64,000 nucleotides of DNA from Desulfomicrobium sp. ZS1 (GTDB taxonomy: Bacteria > Desulfobacterota > Desulfovibrionia > Desulfovibrionales > Desulfomicrobiaceae). The notes beneath the pieces are model-generated. The model had not been told where the DNA came from. It ran no database searches and saw nothing but the letters and a program-made list of their open reading frames with translations. The stretch covers positions 2,878,001 through 2,942,000 of the forward strand of contig NZ_CP100351.1 in assembly GCF_024204645.1 (NCBI RefSeq), in the 5' to 3' direction. The position numbers were made by a program, and so were the translations under genes. Each line of letters starts with the position of its first letter. Within the stretch, counting starts at the first letter, position 1. Shown here one piece after another: positions 1-7,330 of this stretch.

Positions 1-410
1 GATCAGGAGCCGACTCTTCGTCAGCACCCTGCCCTGAAGTCGGACACGTATCTTTCCGGATTCTCACCTAAAAACGCAAAAGGGTTTACAAGACCCGTGC
101 CATGAACCCTTTTTACTCCACACCCCGATAAGCCCCGCCAGACGTGGCTTTTCTTGTTGTACCCGGTAGCGATGACGAGAAAGGGGATGTCTGATATTGT
201 TGGACAGGGAGGGGGAGGAAGGATGGAGGCAGGGATGGGAGGTGGATGGGAGGTGGATGGGAGGTGGATGGGAGAAGGATGGGAGAAGGATAACGCATTC
301 TCGGTCCTCGCCTTTATCCTCGCCTTTATCCTAGCCCCATCCCCGCCTCCATCCCCGCATCCATCCTCGCCTCCATCCTTTTTGCGCCAGCCAGGCGGAG
401 ATAAGGCAGC
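1..410. other. Intergenic region with possible tail of an upstream gene and a 12-bp-period repeat tract
   Basis: In the third forward frame the first 71 bases stay open to a TAA at 69-71 and could be the last 22 codons of a gene that begins outside the window; the call is weak. A hairpin follows (separate entry). From about 205 to 380 the DNA is low complexity: purine-rich GGATGGGA-type units, then pyrimidine-rich units of 12 bases such as CCTCGCCTTTAT with drifting copies. The same unit recurs at 960-1085 and 13175-13250. No gene is supported here. Confidence 0.4.
78..114 (+). terminator. Possible rho-independent terminator
   Basis: AAAAGGGTT at 78-86 pairs with AACCCTTTT at 105-113 around an 18-base loop, and a T-run follows. 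It lies just after the possible gene end at 71. The loop is long, so the call is tentative. Confidence 0.35.
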
Positions 411-776
411 TTACCTTTGTCCCTTTCCCGCCGTCGTCTTCACATATCCCACAAGCCCTCGGATTGTGACCCGCAAAGACTGACAGCGGACGAAGAGGTC
501 TGTGTCCTCCGGAAGGTAGCCCAGGCGTTTGGCGATGATCATTTGGGTTTCGGCTTCGGCGAGGGAGCCAAGCGCTATGTGGAGGTACTGCGTGAATTCC
601 TTGGTGGAGTTCCTGGCAGAGCCTTCGGCGATATTGCTCGGAATGCTGACTGCCGCCCGCCGAATTTGGTTGGTCAATCCATGCAGTTCATGTTTCGGAA
701 AATGCGAAGAAAGTTCGTAGATAAGGACAACAAAATCGATGCCGAGTTTCCATGCCTGAAGATGTTTATGATTCAT
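411..776 (-). CDS. Four-helix-bundle protein (S23/23S rRNA intervening-sequence protein family)
   Basis: This is a small protein of about 121 residues of the four-helix-bundle family first found encoded in 23S rRNA intervening sequences (TIGR02436 type). Diagnostic stretches are LQAWKLGIDFVVLIYELS near the start, then IRRAAVSIPSNIAEGSAR and FTQYLHIALGSLAEAETQ. The S-I-P-x-N-I-A-E-G block is the family hallmark. The start at 776 gives the usual family N-terminus; codons upstream of it code unrelated residues. Members are thought to form pentameric bundles, but no firm function is known. It stands alone between repeat tracts and is not in an rRNA gene here, as is common for chromosomal copies. 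Confidence 0.85.
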   Translation of the reverse strand: MNHKHLQAWKLGIDFVVLIYELSSHFPKHELHGLTNQIRRAAVSIPSNIAEGSARNSTKEFTQYLHIALGSLAEAETQMIIAKRLGYLPEDTDLFVRCQSLRVTIRGLVGYVKTTAGKGQR

Positions 777-839
777 CATGCAACGCATTATGAGAGAAAG
801 GGCTCTGGGTAACAACGCTACTTTTGCGGCAAGGTACCT

Positions 840-1090
840 ACTAACCTCCTCCCATAAAGACGGGGATTAAGAGCGGGATAAGACGTTGATAATACAGGGA
901 TAAGGCGGAGATAATACGGGGATAAGAGCGGGATAATACAGGGATAAGGCGGGAGATAATGCGAGACATCTGCCTCCATCCTCCTCCCATCCTCGCCTCC
1001 ATCCCCCTCCCATCCTCGCCTTTATCCTCCTCCCATCCCCGCTCCATCCCTGCCTCCATCCCCCTCCCATCCCCGCCTCTACTCCTGACC
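840..1090. repeat. Low-complexity tandem repeat tract
   Basis: From 860 to 957 the DNA is built of GGGATAA-type units (gataatac, gggataagagc). From about 960 to 1085 it is built of 12-base pyrimidine units such as CCTCCTCCCATC and CCTCGCCTCCAT. Reading frames that cross it translate to simple repeated residues and have no family resemblance, so it is treated as non-coding. Confidence 0.6.
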
Positions 1091-1240
1091 CAGCCCAAAT
1101 ACGTACCTGGCCGAATTTCCACACAAAGCGGAATCTGGTAACTCCCGCCTCCGGCATGAGCGCATTGACGCGCTAAAAGCACAGCTCAGAAGATATGGCG
1201 TGGTCGGTTATGTGGTTTTCATTCAAGCAGGGCATCGGCT

Positions 1241-1270
1241 TTGACAGCCATAACCAACATGGTTACAAAC
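1241..1270 (+). promoter_or_regulatory. Putative higBA promoter/operator
   Basis: A perfect -35 hexamer TTGACA (1241-1246) is followed after 17 bases by TACAAA (1264-1269). Between and overlapping them lies an exact inverted repeat, TAACCA-ACA-TGGTTA (1251-1265), a natural site for autorepression by the HigA antitoxin. The predicted transcript would begin almost at the HigB start codon, so a near-leaderless mRNA or another promoter must be assumed. Confidence 0.45.
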
Positions 1271-1271
1271 A

Positions 1272-1550
1272 ATGATAAAGACATTCGCACACAAGGGGCT
1301 TGAAGCCTTTTTCCGAACCGGAACCACAAAAGGAATTCAGGCCAAACATGCCAGTAAGTTGCAAGACATTCTTGACCTTCTGGATGCTGCGCGGGATCCG
1401 CAAGACATGAATTTTCCGGGTTCAGCCCTCCATCCGCTCAAAGGCTCACTGGCGAATCACTGGGCTGTAAAAGTGTCAGGCAATTGGAGGGTTACCTTTC
1501 GGTTCGAAGGAAGCGACGTCTACGTTATCAACTATCTCGACTATCACTAG
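1272..1550 (+). CDS. higB: HigB-type toxin (RelE superfamily mRNA interferase)
   Basis: This 92-residue protein is of the plasmid-maintenance killer/HigB family, ribosome-dependent mRNA endonucleases of the RelE fold. The start IKTFAHKGLEAFF, the central LHPLKGSLANHWAVKVSGNW and the ending FRFEGSDVYVINYLDYH match the family pattern. The N-terminus fits the ATG at 1272. The toxin gene precedes the antitoxin gene, the order typical of hig modules, with 8 bases between them. The operator-like inverted repeat upstream fits autoregulation by the partner. Confidence 0.92.
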   Translation: MIKTFAHKGLEAFFRTGTTKGIQAKHASKLQDILDLLDAARDPQDMNFPGSALHPLKGSLANHWAVKVSGNWRVTFRFEGSDVYVINYLDYH

Positions 1551-1558
1551 GAGGCCAT

Positions 1559-1888
1559 ATGCAGAACAGAACCCGCAAGCCAAGCCATCCCGGAGGCATT
1601 TTGCTCCGGATGTACCTGGAACCGTTGAAGCTGACCGTCACGGCAGCAGCTGGACACTTGGGCGTTTCTCGCAAGCATCTTTCCAACCTGGTCAACGAAA
1701 AGGTCGGCATCACCCCGGACATGGCCATGAGGCTTTCCCGTGCCTTCGCCACTTCGCCGGATCTGTGGATGAACATGCAGAAGACGCGGGATCTATGGGA
1801 AGCGGAACACGAGCGCACCGGCTGGGAAGCGGTGACACCTTTGCCCGGCGTGCAAGATGTTGGCGGCGTTGATGCGGCAGCTGATTAG
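1559..1888 (+). CDS. higA: HigA-type antitoxin (XRE family helix-turn-helix)
   Basis: This 109-residue antitoxin contains a Cro/C1-type helix-turn-helix. It opens with the HPGGILLRMYLEPLKLT block typical of HigA, then carries the HTH AAGHLGVSRKHLSNLVN and the ITPDMAMRLSRAFATSPDLW segment. The start at 1559 has AGGAGG directly upstream in the toxin stop region, a good ribosome site; an in-frame extension further upstream runs inside higB and is rejected. It would neutralise HigB and repress the shared promoter. A tandem repeat begins right after its stop codon. Confidence 0.93.
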   Translation: MQNRTRKPSHPGGILLRMYLEPLKLTVTAAAGHLGVSRKHLSNLVNEKVGITPDMAMRLSRAFATSPDLWMNMQKTRDLWEAEHERTGWEAVTPLPGVQDVGGVDAAAD

Positions 1889-1985
1889 TGAATGGTGAAT
1901 AGTGATTGGAGAAAGGATGCGACAAAGGCAGCGGGAAAGGCAACGACCTGAGAACGACAAAGGCAACGGGAAAGGCAATCCAGAT
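1887..1985. repeat. Heptamer repeat followed by 12-bp-period array
   Basis: Immediately at the higA stop comes a run of 7-base units, TAGTGAA/TGGTGAA/TAGTGAT (1887-1912). It is followed by 12-base units of the type GGCAGCGGGAAA and GGCAACGGGAAA to about 1980. Both unit families recur elsewhere in the window, always outside genes. Confidence 0.7.
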
Positions 1986-2104
1986 AGGGGGTGTCTGTCG
2001 ATGCCTCCATCGATGGTTCCGTCGCTGGTTCTATCGTTGTTGTTGACAACTCTCCCGACCTTGAACGATACAAGATACTACTTACGACTACCAAGGAGGT
2101 TGTC

Positions 2105-2398
2105 ATGCCCTCGCAAGGACCGATCAAGCCCACGAGCATCAAGCTTCCCCTGGAATTGCACGCACGCGTGCAGCACATTGCCATGGTCCGTAAGCGTTCG
2201 GTTCATGAAGTCATGATCAGGGCGATGGAGACCTATGTGGACAGGGAGGAGAAGCGGGAGGCCATCCGTCAGGAGTGTATCAAGGCCCACGACGAGTATA
2301 TGCTGACCGGACTGCATGTCACAGGCGAAGAGGTAGACGCATGGATTGATCAACTCGTTGATGGCAACGAGACGGAAATGCCCGCATGCCACGTCTGA
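2105..2398 (+). CDS. Ribbon-helix-helix (CopG-like) antitoxin of a ParDE-type module
   Basis: This 97-residue protein begins with a ribbon-helix-helix segment: IKLPLELHARVQHIA forms the strand and first helix, and SVHEVMIRAMETYVDREE the second. The acidic C-terminal half, with GEEVDAWIDQLVDG, is the usual toxin-wrapping region. The ATG at 2105 has a strong AAGGAGG site 6 bases upstream; earlier in-frame codons run through a repeat-rich leader and are not used. The last 13 bases overlap the toxin gene, indicating coupled translation. It should bind the toxin and the promoter. Confidence 0.88.
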   Translation: MPSQGPIKPTSIKLPLELHARVQHIAMVRKRSVHEVMIRAMETYVDREEKREAIRQECIKAHDEYMLTGLHVTGEEVDAWIDQLVDGNETEMPACHV

Positions 2399-2676
2399 TC
2401 TGGACCGCGGGGGCCGTTGACGGACTCGGTAAAATCCACCGCTTTCTTGCCGAAAAGGATGCGCAGGCCGCTGCGAAAGCCCTGGACGCCATCCGCAAGG
2501 GAGCAAACATCCTGCGATACTTTCCCCAGGCCGGACGCCCGACGGAGGACCTGGAACCGGAACATCGCGAATTGCTCATCCCGTTCGGGGCTTCAGGCTA
2601 CGCCGTTTTCTACGAAACCATCGACGACTGCATATGCATCCTCACCGTCAAACATCAGAAAGAAGCGGGATACTGA
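2386..2676 (+). CDS. ParE/RelE-type toxin
   Basis: This 96-residue toxin of the RelE/ParE superfamily has the usual opening (LIWTAGAVDGLGKIHRFLAE), the helix pair AQAAAKALDAIRKGANILRYF, then the PQAGRPTEDLEPEHRELLIPF and YAVFYE strands and a C-terminal VKHQKEAGY. ParE members poison DNA gyrase and RelE members cut mRNA; the sequence alone does not decide, although the PQAGRP-to-ELLIPFG pattern is ParE-like. It overlaps the antitoxin gene by 13 bases. A 12-bp repeat array follows its stop codon. Confidence 0.88.
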   Translation: MPRLIWTAGAVDGLGKIHRFLAEKDAQAAAKALDAIRKGANILRYFPQAGRPTEDLEPEHRELLIPFGASGYAVFYETIDDCICILTVKHQKEAGY

Positions 2677-2815
2677 TTAGTAATAGAGGCAGCGGGAAAG
2701 ACTGCGACGGGAGAACGACGGGGGCAGCGACGGGAGAACGACGGAGGCAGGGACAGAGGCAACGGAAAAGGCACAGGCAGCGGGAAAGGCAGCGACGGGA
2801 GAACGACGGGGGCAA
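2677..2815. repeat. 12-bp-period tandem array
   Basis: Degenerate units of about 12 bases (GGCAGCGGGAAA, GGCAGCGACGGG with AGAACGACG insertions) fill this stretch after the toxin stop codon. It is the same family as at 1915-1985 and, in reverse complement, at 3391-3568 and 16113-16200. From 2816 to 2944 nothing recognisable is present. Confidence 0.7.
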
Positions 2816-2944
2816 CTTCGGAGATGGCGATGGAGCCTGCGTTGAATTCGTGGATATGCAGACCTGCAACCCGGTGGTCAAAACAAGAAAGCCCGCTCAC
2901 GAAGGAACAGGCGCAACAACCCTGAAAAACATGATCAGCAAAAA

Positions 2945-3268
2945 CTAATAAACATACCGCCGGGGAGTCTGCCTGGCCAGTTCCACGCCTACTCCGTAAA
3001 ACCCGCCGCAGCTTCCGTCCTGGGCCTTGCACCAGCGCACCATGCCCAGGCAACAGCAGGCGCCGTAAAGCCCGGTCTCCTCGGCGTCGGAAGCGAACTG
3101 GATCTTGATGGCGTCACCGGGGCTCAGAGGATAGTCCAGCTCAAGCATGAAGCCCGTGGCGCTGAAGTTGACGGTGCGGGACGAAATCTGGCCGTCCTTC
3201 GAAAAGCATTTCTCCACCGTACACCGCGTCAAAGAGGCCCTGCGAGGCGATTTTCTTGAGTCCAGCAC
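2945..3268 (-). CDS. PilZ-domain protein, probable GTG start
   Basis: This single-domain PilZ protein of about 107 residues would act as a cyclic di-GMP receptor. The two binding signatures are visible: an arginine-rich start (RKSPRRASLTR) and VNFSATGFMLEL, which fits the D/N-x-S-x-x-G motif. No ATG lies at the right place, because the in-frame ATG at 3391 would force translation through a repeat. A GTG at 3268 is preceded by GGAG seven bases upstream and gives a normal PilZ length, so it is preferred. The 5' flank is replaced by heptamer and 12-bp repeats, and it has no operon partners. A 5'-truncated relic is the alternative. Confidence 0.65.
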   Translation of the reverse strand: MLDSRKSPRRASLTRCTVEKCFSKDGQISSRTVNFSATGFMLELDYPLSPGDAIKIQFASDAEETGLYGACCCLGMVRWCKAQDGSCGGFYGVGVELARQTPRRYVY

Positions 3269-3284
3269 TGGTTGGCTCCGTCTT

Positions 3285-3322
3285 GGGATGGTGATTGGTG
3301 AATGGTGAGTAGTGAATGGATG
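3285..3322. repeat. Heptamer repeat (GGTGAAT family)
   Basis: TGGTGATTGGTGAATGGTGA and onward consists of 7-base units [AG]GTGA[AT]T. The same units occur at 1887, 14136, 14196, 20661 and 20730. Here they lie just upstream of the PilZ gene start. Confidence 0.7.
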
Positions 3323-3390
3323 AGGGAAAAAGGCGTGATGGGAGGGGGCGGAGGCAGGGCAAGAAAAATACCCGTAGTATCGCAGCCTCA

Positions 3391-3568
3391 TTCGCAGCTT
3401 CTTTCGCTGCCTCTGTCGCTGCCTCTGTCGTTGCCTCTGTCATTGCCTCTGTCGCTGCCTTTATCGCTGCCTCTATCGCTGCCTCTGTCGCTGCCTCTGT
3501 CGCTGCCTCTGTCGCTGCCTCTGTCGCTGCCTCTATCGTTGCCTCTGTCGTTGCCTCTGTCGCTGCCT
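3391..3568. repeat. 12-bp tandem array (GCCTCTGTCGCT), about 14 units
   Basis: This is the cleanest array in the window. Units GCCTCTGTCGCT repeat with sparse changes (GTT for GCT, TTTATC for TCTGTC) over about 178 bases. Because 12 is a multiple of three, every frame stays open and translates to LSLP- or AASV-type repeats; none has a start or composition that suggests a real protein. The last unit abuts the stop codon of the small gene at 3570. Confidence 0.85.
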
Positions 3569-3569
3569 T

Positions 3570-3728
3570 TTATCCCTTGCGCAAATAACATACTCCGCCG
3601 CTGTAAAGCATGAGCACTCCGCCAAGGGCCAGACTGGCCGAACTGCCAGCCAGACACCCGGCCAGACCCACTGTGCCGACAAACAGAGGAAAGGTCTTGT
3701 AGATGCAGTGGGGAAGCCAAACTCGCAT
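3570..3728 (-). CDS. Small predicted membrane protein (52 residues)
   Basis: This open frame of 53 codons begins with an ATG at 3728, preceded by CGAGG five bases upstream. The protein begins MRVWLPHCIYKTFPLF, then has one long hydrophobic helix rich in Gly, Ala and Leu (about residues 15-44), and ends YLRKG, so it looks like a single-span inner-membrane peptide. Codon use is GC-rich like the genome. I do not recognise a family and no function is proposed. Its stop codon is directly followed by the 12-bp array. It may be real or chance. Confidence 0.5.
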   Translation of the reverse strand: MRVWLPHCIYKTFPLFVGTVGLAGCLAGSSASLALGGVLMLYSGGVCYLRKG

Positions 3729-3951
3729 GCGAAACCTCGTGTTTGTTGAGCGGCGCTCTTAAGCCCATGCCAAAAAACGTCCCAGAGTAGCATCTGACCA
3801 TAATAGCGCACCACTGATTGCAACATGTAGCACAAGAGATACACTTATGCAACACAAATTGCTCTTAGAATGCTAAAATTTAAAATTAAGGAATAGTGTT
3901 GCGAAAAAATAGAATGTGAAATGGAGAGAAAAAAGCGGAATATAAAGAAAT

Positions 3952-3992
3952 TCCTGATATGAAAGAACGTTTAATGCTCTTTCATATCAGGA
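3952..3992 (-). terminator. Strong hairpin terminator of the VPLPA-CTERM gene
   Basis: A perfect 15-base stem (3952-3966 with 3978-3992) around an 11-base loop lies 22 bases past the stop codon at 4014 on the minus strand. A T-rich stretch follows in that direction. Confidence 0.75.
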
Positions 3993-4013
3993 TGTAGTCA
4001 AAATGCGTGCAAT

Positions 4014-4568
4014 CTAGATGATCTCGCGGCGGCGCAGACCGACAAGACCAAGCAGTCCGGAACCGAGAAGGATGGCGGCACCGGGGAGAGGGGTGGGGGT
4101 AATAGTTACATCATCGATATAAAACGTTGTCGAACTTGGCACAGTGAAAACAATAGAACTGATAAAAACTCCAGACCATGTCAGTATATCTTCGCCTCCT
4201 ATTGTCCCTGTCCTTGCTTCCCCGCTGAGTAAATTAAGGACATAACCGACAGGAGATCCAGTAACGTAATATGAAAGTGATTTGAAGAGCGGAGCTTTCG
4301 AAATAGTATTATCAAATTCGATAGAAGCTTCCGAAGATTGTAACCTCGGACTAATCTTTAACCCCTCAATGTCGGAATCTGGGAAACCAACATCAACTGT
4401 CAACCAACTTTCAAAATCAACACCTATGTCATTTCCATATGTATCGATTGACGTGTTATCAATCCTCTCAAAATCTAGAACAATATCCGTTGAAACAGCC
4501 GCCTGAGCCTGCCCCGCCAGTACCACTAGGCACAGCATCATCCCAAAAAACATTTTCACCGATTTCAT
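4014..4568 (-). CDS. VPLPA-CTERM (exosortase-sorted) secreted protein
   Basis: This 184-residue exported protein has a signal peptide (VKMFFGMMLCLVVLAGQAQA), an unrecognised beta-rich middle, and a C-terminal sorting tag. The tag is TPTPLPGAAILLGSGLLG followed by a hydrophobic run and LRRREII, the VPLPA variant of the PEP-CTERM signal. It should be cut and handled by the exosortase D encoded at 8.7-10.3 kb. The ATG at 4568 has GGAGG upstream; an earlier TTG is not needed. The middle of the gene is AT-rich while both ends are GC-rich, as in the second such gene at 20.9 kb. A sigma-54-like element and GTCC-N9-GGAC boxes lie upstream. Confidence 0.88.
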   Translation of the reverse strand: MKSVKMFFGMMLCLVVLAGQAQAAVSTDIVLDFERIDNTSIDTYGNDIGVDFESWLTVDVGFPDSDIEGLKISPRLQSSEASIEFDNTISKAPLFKSLSYYVTGSPVGYVLNLLSGEARTGTIGGEDILTWSGVFISSIVFTVPSSTTFYIDDVTITPTPLPGAAILLGSGLLGLVGLRRREII

Positions 4569-4621
4569 ATGTTCCTCCAAATAAATTTTTGGGGTTCTGC
4601 GCCCCGGGCCTGCACGCCTAA

Positions 4622-4637
4622 TGAAAGTTCCGTACCA
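4622..4637 (-). promoter_or_regulatory. Sigma-54-like -24/-12 element upstream of the VPLPA-CTERM gene
   Basis: Read on the minus strand this is TGGTAC-GGAAC-TTTCA. The -24 half matches TGGYAC well; the -12 half has TTTCA where TTGCA is usual. The PilZ gene at 18.5 kb has the same TTTCA variant. The distance to the start codon is 53 bases. Confidence 0.5.
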
Positions 4638-4712
4638 AATATCATTTTTATATTTAATTTCTGATAATTAAATATTCATAAGCCACATCGTCCGACCCTC
4701 GCAAACCGGACT

Positions 4713-4918
4713 GTCCGATACCGTGGGATAGTCGCTTCTGCCCCACAATTCAGCTCGTCGACCACGCCCGTGCCGGGACGCCATCGCAACCCCTCAGGAT
4801 ATTGAGATAGAGCTTAAAGGCATCGAGTCGCCGGACGCTGCGGCCGGTTTTCAGCAGCTCATCTCCAGTCCAAGCCTGCCGGACTCTCCCCAATCCGCCT
4901 TGTCCGGCCCGGCAGGAC
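4713..4918. promoter_or_regulatory. Cluster of GTCC-N9-GGAC palindromes (candidate activator sites)
   Basis: Two exact copies of GTCC-N9-GGAC occur at 4868-4884 (extended to AGTCC...GGACT) and 4902-4918, with a one-mismatch copy at 4713-4729 (GTCC...GGAT). They lie 75 to 280 bases upstream of the sigma-54-like element, in the range used by enhancer-binding proteins. The same box occurs at 10465 and at 18682 and 18733. Confidence 0.55.
4739..4867 (-). other. Gene-free gap with possible coding remnant
   Basis: The 379-base gap between the VPLPA-CTERM gene and the TPR gene holds the regulatory sites listed separately. One minus-strand frame also reads GDELLKTGRSVRRLDAF and on to LNILRGCDGV before a stop. 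It has no start codon or known family, so it may be the eroded tail of a lost gene or chance. Confidence 0.2.
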
Positions 4919-4947
4919 TGAGCCCCAAGACAGGCAATCCATAAAAA

Positions 4948-7314
4948 TCAGATTCCGCCCAGCAGCTCCCTGGCCTGGGCCAGTTCCGCAAAGTCCTGGG
5001 TGCGGGCCAGCAGGGCCGTCAGCAGCTCCCGCGCCTCTCCGGTCTGTCCCAGATCGGCCAGGACCCGGGCCAGGTGGTAGGTCACGGCCGGGTCCTCGGG
5101 CAAGGACTCGTGGGCCTTGCGCAGAAACTGCAGGGCCGCGTCCTTGTCGCCCAGGCGGTAATGCACCCAGCCCACCGTATCCAGCGCCGACGGGTCGCCG
5201 CTGGCGCTGGCACGCGTGGCCAGGGCCAGGGCCTCGGTCAGCTGCTCCGGCGTGGGCGCGTCATGCGACACCAGCAGGTAGGCCAGATTGTTGGCCGCAG
5301 GCTGCAGCTCCGGATACCGGACCAGAAGCTTGCGGAAGATGGCCTCGGCCTCGGCCGTTTCCCCGCCCAGCTGCAGCAACTGACCCAGCAGCAGGGCCTC
5401 CGGCACGGAGTCCGGATTCTTGGCCAGGGCCGCGCGGCACTCCGCCACAGCCGTGTCCTTGCGGCCCGTGGACGCGTACAGCCCGGCCAGTCTGGCCGAG
5501 GGCACGGACCATTCCGGGGCGCGCCGCTGGGCCTCGCGAAAGGCTTTTTCCGCCTCGTCCACATTGCCCAGGCGCAGGGCCGTACGCCCCAGCAAATCCG
5601 CGGCCAGCGGGTCCGCAGGCCGGGTGGCGGACCGCTCCGCAGCCCAGGCCAGGGCCGCCTCGCCCCGCCCCGCAGCCAACTCCACCGCCACCACGCCTTC
5701 GGCTCCGCCGTGGGCATCTGGACTGGCCAGCAGCAGCTCGTCGAAGGTCCGCCGCGCCGCATCCCAATCCTTGCGGCCGCCGTGCATACTGCCCAGCCGC
5801 AACAAGGCCGGCGCGTGCGCCTCTTTCTCCTGAGCGGCCTGCCGGTAATAGATCTCGGCCGCGTCGAAATGTTCGCGCCGCGCCTCGATATCGCCCATGG
5901 CCAGCATCAACTGGGCGGGCATCCTGCCGCCATTCTGCCCGCCCTGCAGTACGGCCAGGGCCGCGTCGGGCTCGCCTGCCCGCTGATGGTAGGCGGCCAG
6001 TTCCAGGCGCACAGGCAGGGCGTCCGGCTTCTTCAGAAGAAAATTGCGCAGCGCCTCCACCCCGGACAAGGTGTTGCCCAGCGCGAATTGGGCGCGGGCC
6101 ATGAGCACGGCCACGGCCATGTCGTCGGGGGCGTCGTGCAGGGCGATGCGCAGCTCGGCCAACGCCTCCTCGAAGCGGTCCTGCAGCATGAAGATGCGTC
6201 CGCGCGCGGCATGGGCGCGGGCGTCGGCCGGATTGACGCGCAGCACCTCGTCCACCTCGGCCAGGGCCCCGTCGCGGTCGCCCCGGCGCAGCCTGATCTC
6301 GGACATGCGCAGCCGCGCCTCGATGCCCGCCGGGCCCGCCGCGGCGTCCTCGGCCAGCGCGGTCAGGGCGGCCTCGGCCCCGGCCATGTCACCCGTGGCG
6401 GCATGCACCGCAGCCAGAGCCAGACGCAGTTTGGGCGTCGGGCCGTCCGGCGTTGCACCGATCAGTCCCTTGGCCTCGTCAGCCTTGCCGTGACGTGCCA
6501 GAAATTCCACCAGCCGCAGCCGCGCCTCTTCCGAGGCCGGGTCCGCTTCCAGCATCCCGGTCAGAATGCCCTCCACCCGCGCCGCGTCGCCCATGCGCTC
6601 GTACAGGCTGGCCAGGAGGACCATGACCCCGCGATTCTCGGGATCGAGTTCTTTGAGCCTCAGCAGATGTTTTTCAGCGGCCGCCATATCGCCACTGTCC
6701 GCCGCCAGGTTCGCGGCCCTAAAATGCAGCACGCGGCTCTCCGGCCGGGTCTCCATGCCTCGCAACACCACGGCCAGAGCCTGGTCCACGCGCCCGGTCT
6801 CGGCGTAAATGACGGAGAGGGCGATGAACGCGTCCTCGTTGTGCGGGTCCTGGGCAAAGACATCGTCAAGCTGCGCCTCGGCCTCGCCGAAACGTTTGGC
6901 CCGAAGCATGGCTCCGGCGCGCAGCAGCTTGCCGTCTTTGGAGGCCGGATCGATGCGCAGCACCTGCCCGGATATCTCCTCGGCCTTGGCCGTATCGCCC
7001 GAGAGCAGGTAGATTCGGCCCACGCCAAGCAGCGCTTCGACGTTCTCCGGCTCAAGCTCCGCCGCGCGCTGAAATCCGGCGTAGGCCTCACGCCAATTCT
7101 GGTCCGTGAGGGCGCAGCGGGCCAGCAGCAGATAGGCCCCGGCGTGGTTGGGGTCGAGCTTGATGATGTTCCTGGCCTCCACCCGCGCTTCGGCGATGCG
7201 CCCCTCCTGCTCAAGCGCAAGACCGCTGCGAAAAAGCTCCGCCTTGCGTTCCTCTTTGGAGGCGCAGGCGCAGAGCATCAGACCCACCAGTAAAAAACAG
7301 AAAATCCGCCGCAT
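4948..7314 (-). CDS. TPR-repeat lipoprotein of the PEP-CTERM/exosortase system (PrsT-like)
   Basis: This 788-residue protein is built almost wholly of tetratricopeptide repeats, such as AYLLLARCALTDQNWREAYA and its many variants. It begins with a lipoprotein signal (RRIFCFLLVGLMLCAC), so it is probably anchored to a membrane facing the periplasm. Length and repeat layout match the PEP-CTERM system TPR lipoprotein family (TIGR02917), whose exact job is unknown but which travels with exosortase loci. The ATG at 7314 has GAGGAG upstream; an upstream extension lacks a signal peptide. It is last in a three-gene run, 16 bases after the sugar transferase. Confidence 0.9.
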   Translation of the reverse strand: MRRIFCFLLVGLMLCACASKEERKAELFRSGLALEQEGRIAEARVEARNIIKLDPNHAGAYLLLARCALTDQNWREAYAGFQRAAELEPENVEALLGVGRIYLLSGDTAKAEEISGQVLRIDPASKDGKLLRAGAMLRAKRFGEAEAQLDDVFAQDPHNEDAFIALSVIYAETGRVDQALAVVLRGMETRPESRVLHFRAANLAADSGDMAAAEKHLLRLKELDPENRGVMVLLASLYERMGDAARVEGILTGMLEADPASEEARLRLVEFLARHGKADEAKGLIGATPDGPTPKLRLALAAVHAATGDMAGAEAALTALAEDAAAGPAGIEARLRMSEIRLRRGDRDGALAEVDEVLRVNPADARAHAARGRIFMLQDRFEEALAELRIALHDAPDDMAVAVLMARAQFALGNTLSGVEALRNFLLKKPDALPVRLELAAYHQRAGEPDAALAVLQGGQNGGRMPAQLMLAMGDIEARREHFDAAEIYYRQAAQEKEAHAPALLRLGSMHGGRKDWDAARRTFDELLLASPDAHGGAEGVVAVELAAGRGEAALAWAAERSATRPADPLAADLLGRTALRLGNVDEAEKAFREAQRRAPEWSVPSARLAGLYASTGRKDTAVAECRAALAKNPDSVPEALLLGQLLQLGGETAEAEAIFRKLLVRYPELQPAANNLAYLLVSHDAPTPEQLTEALALATRASASGDPSALDTVGWVHYRLGDKDAALQFLRKAHESLPEDPAVTYHLARVLADLGQTGEARELLTALLARTQDFAELAQARELLGGI

Positions 7315-7330
7315 GCATACTCCTCGTTGA

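Noticed and set aside
3391-3568. Tandem array considered as a CRISPR
   Set aside because: The units are contiguous 12-mers without unique spacers, and no cas gene is present.
5074-7293. Plus-strand open frame of 739 codons opposite the TPR lipoprotein gene
   Set aside because: It is a shadow frame of a GC-rich gene: Gln-, Gly- and Arg-rich, no family motif, while the minus strand encodes clear TPRs and a lipobox.
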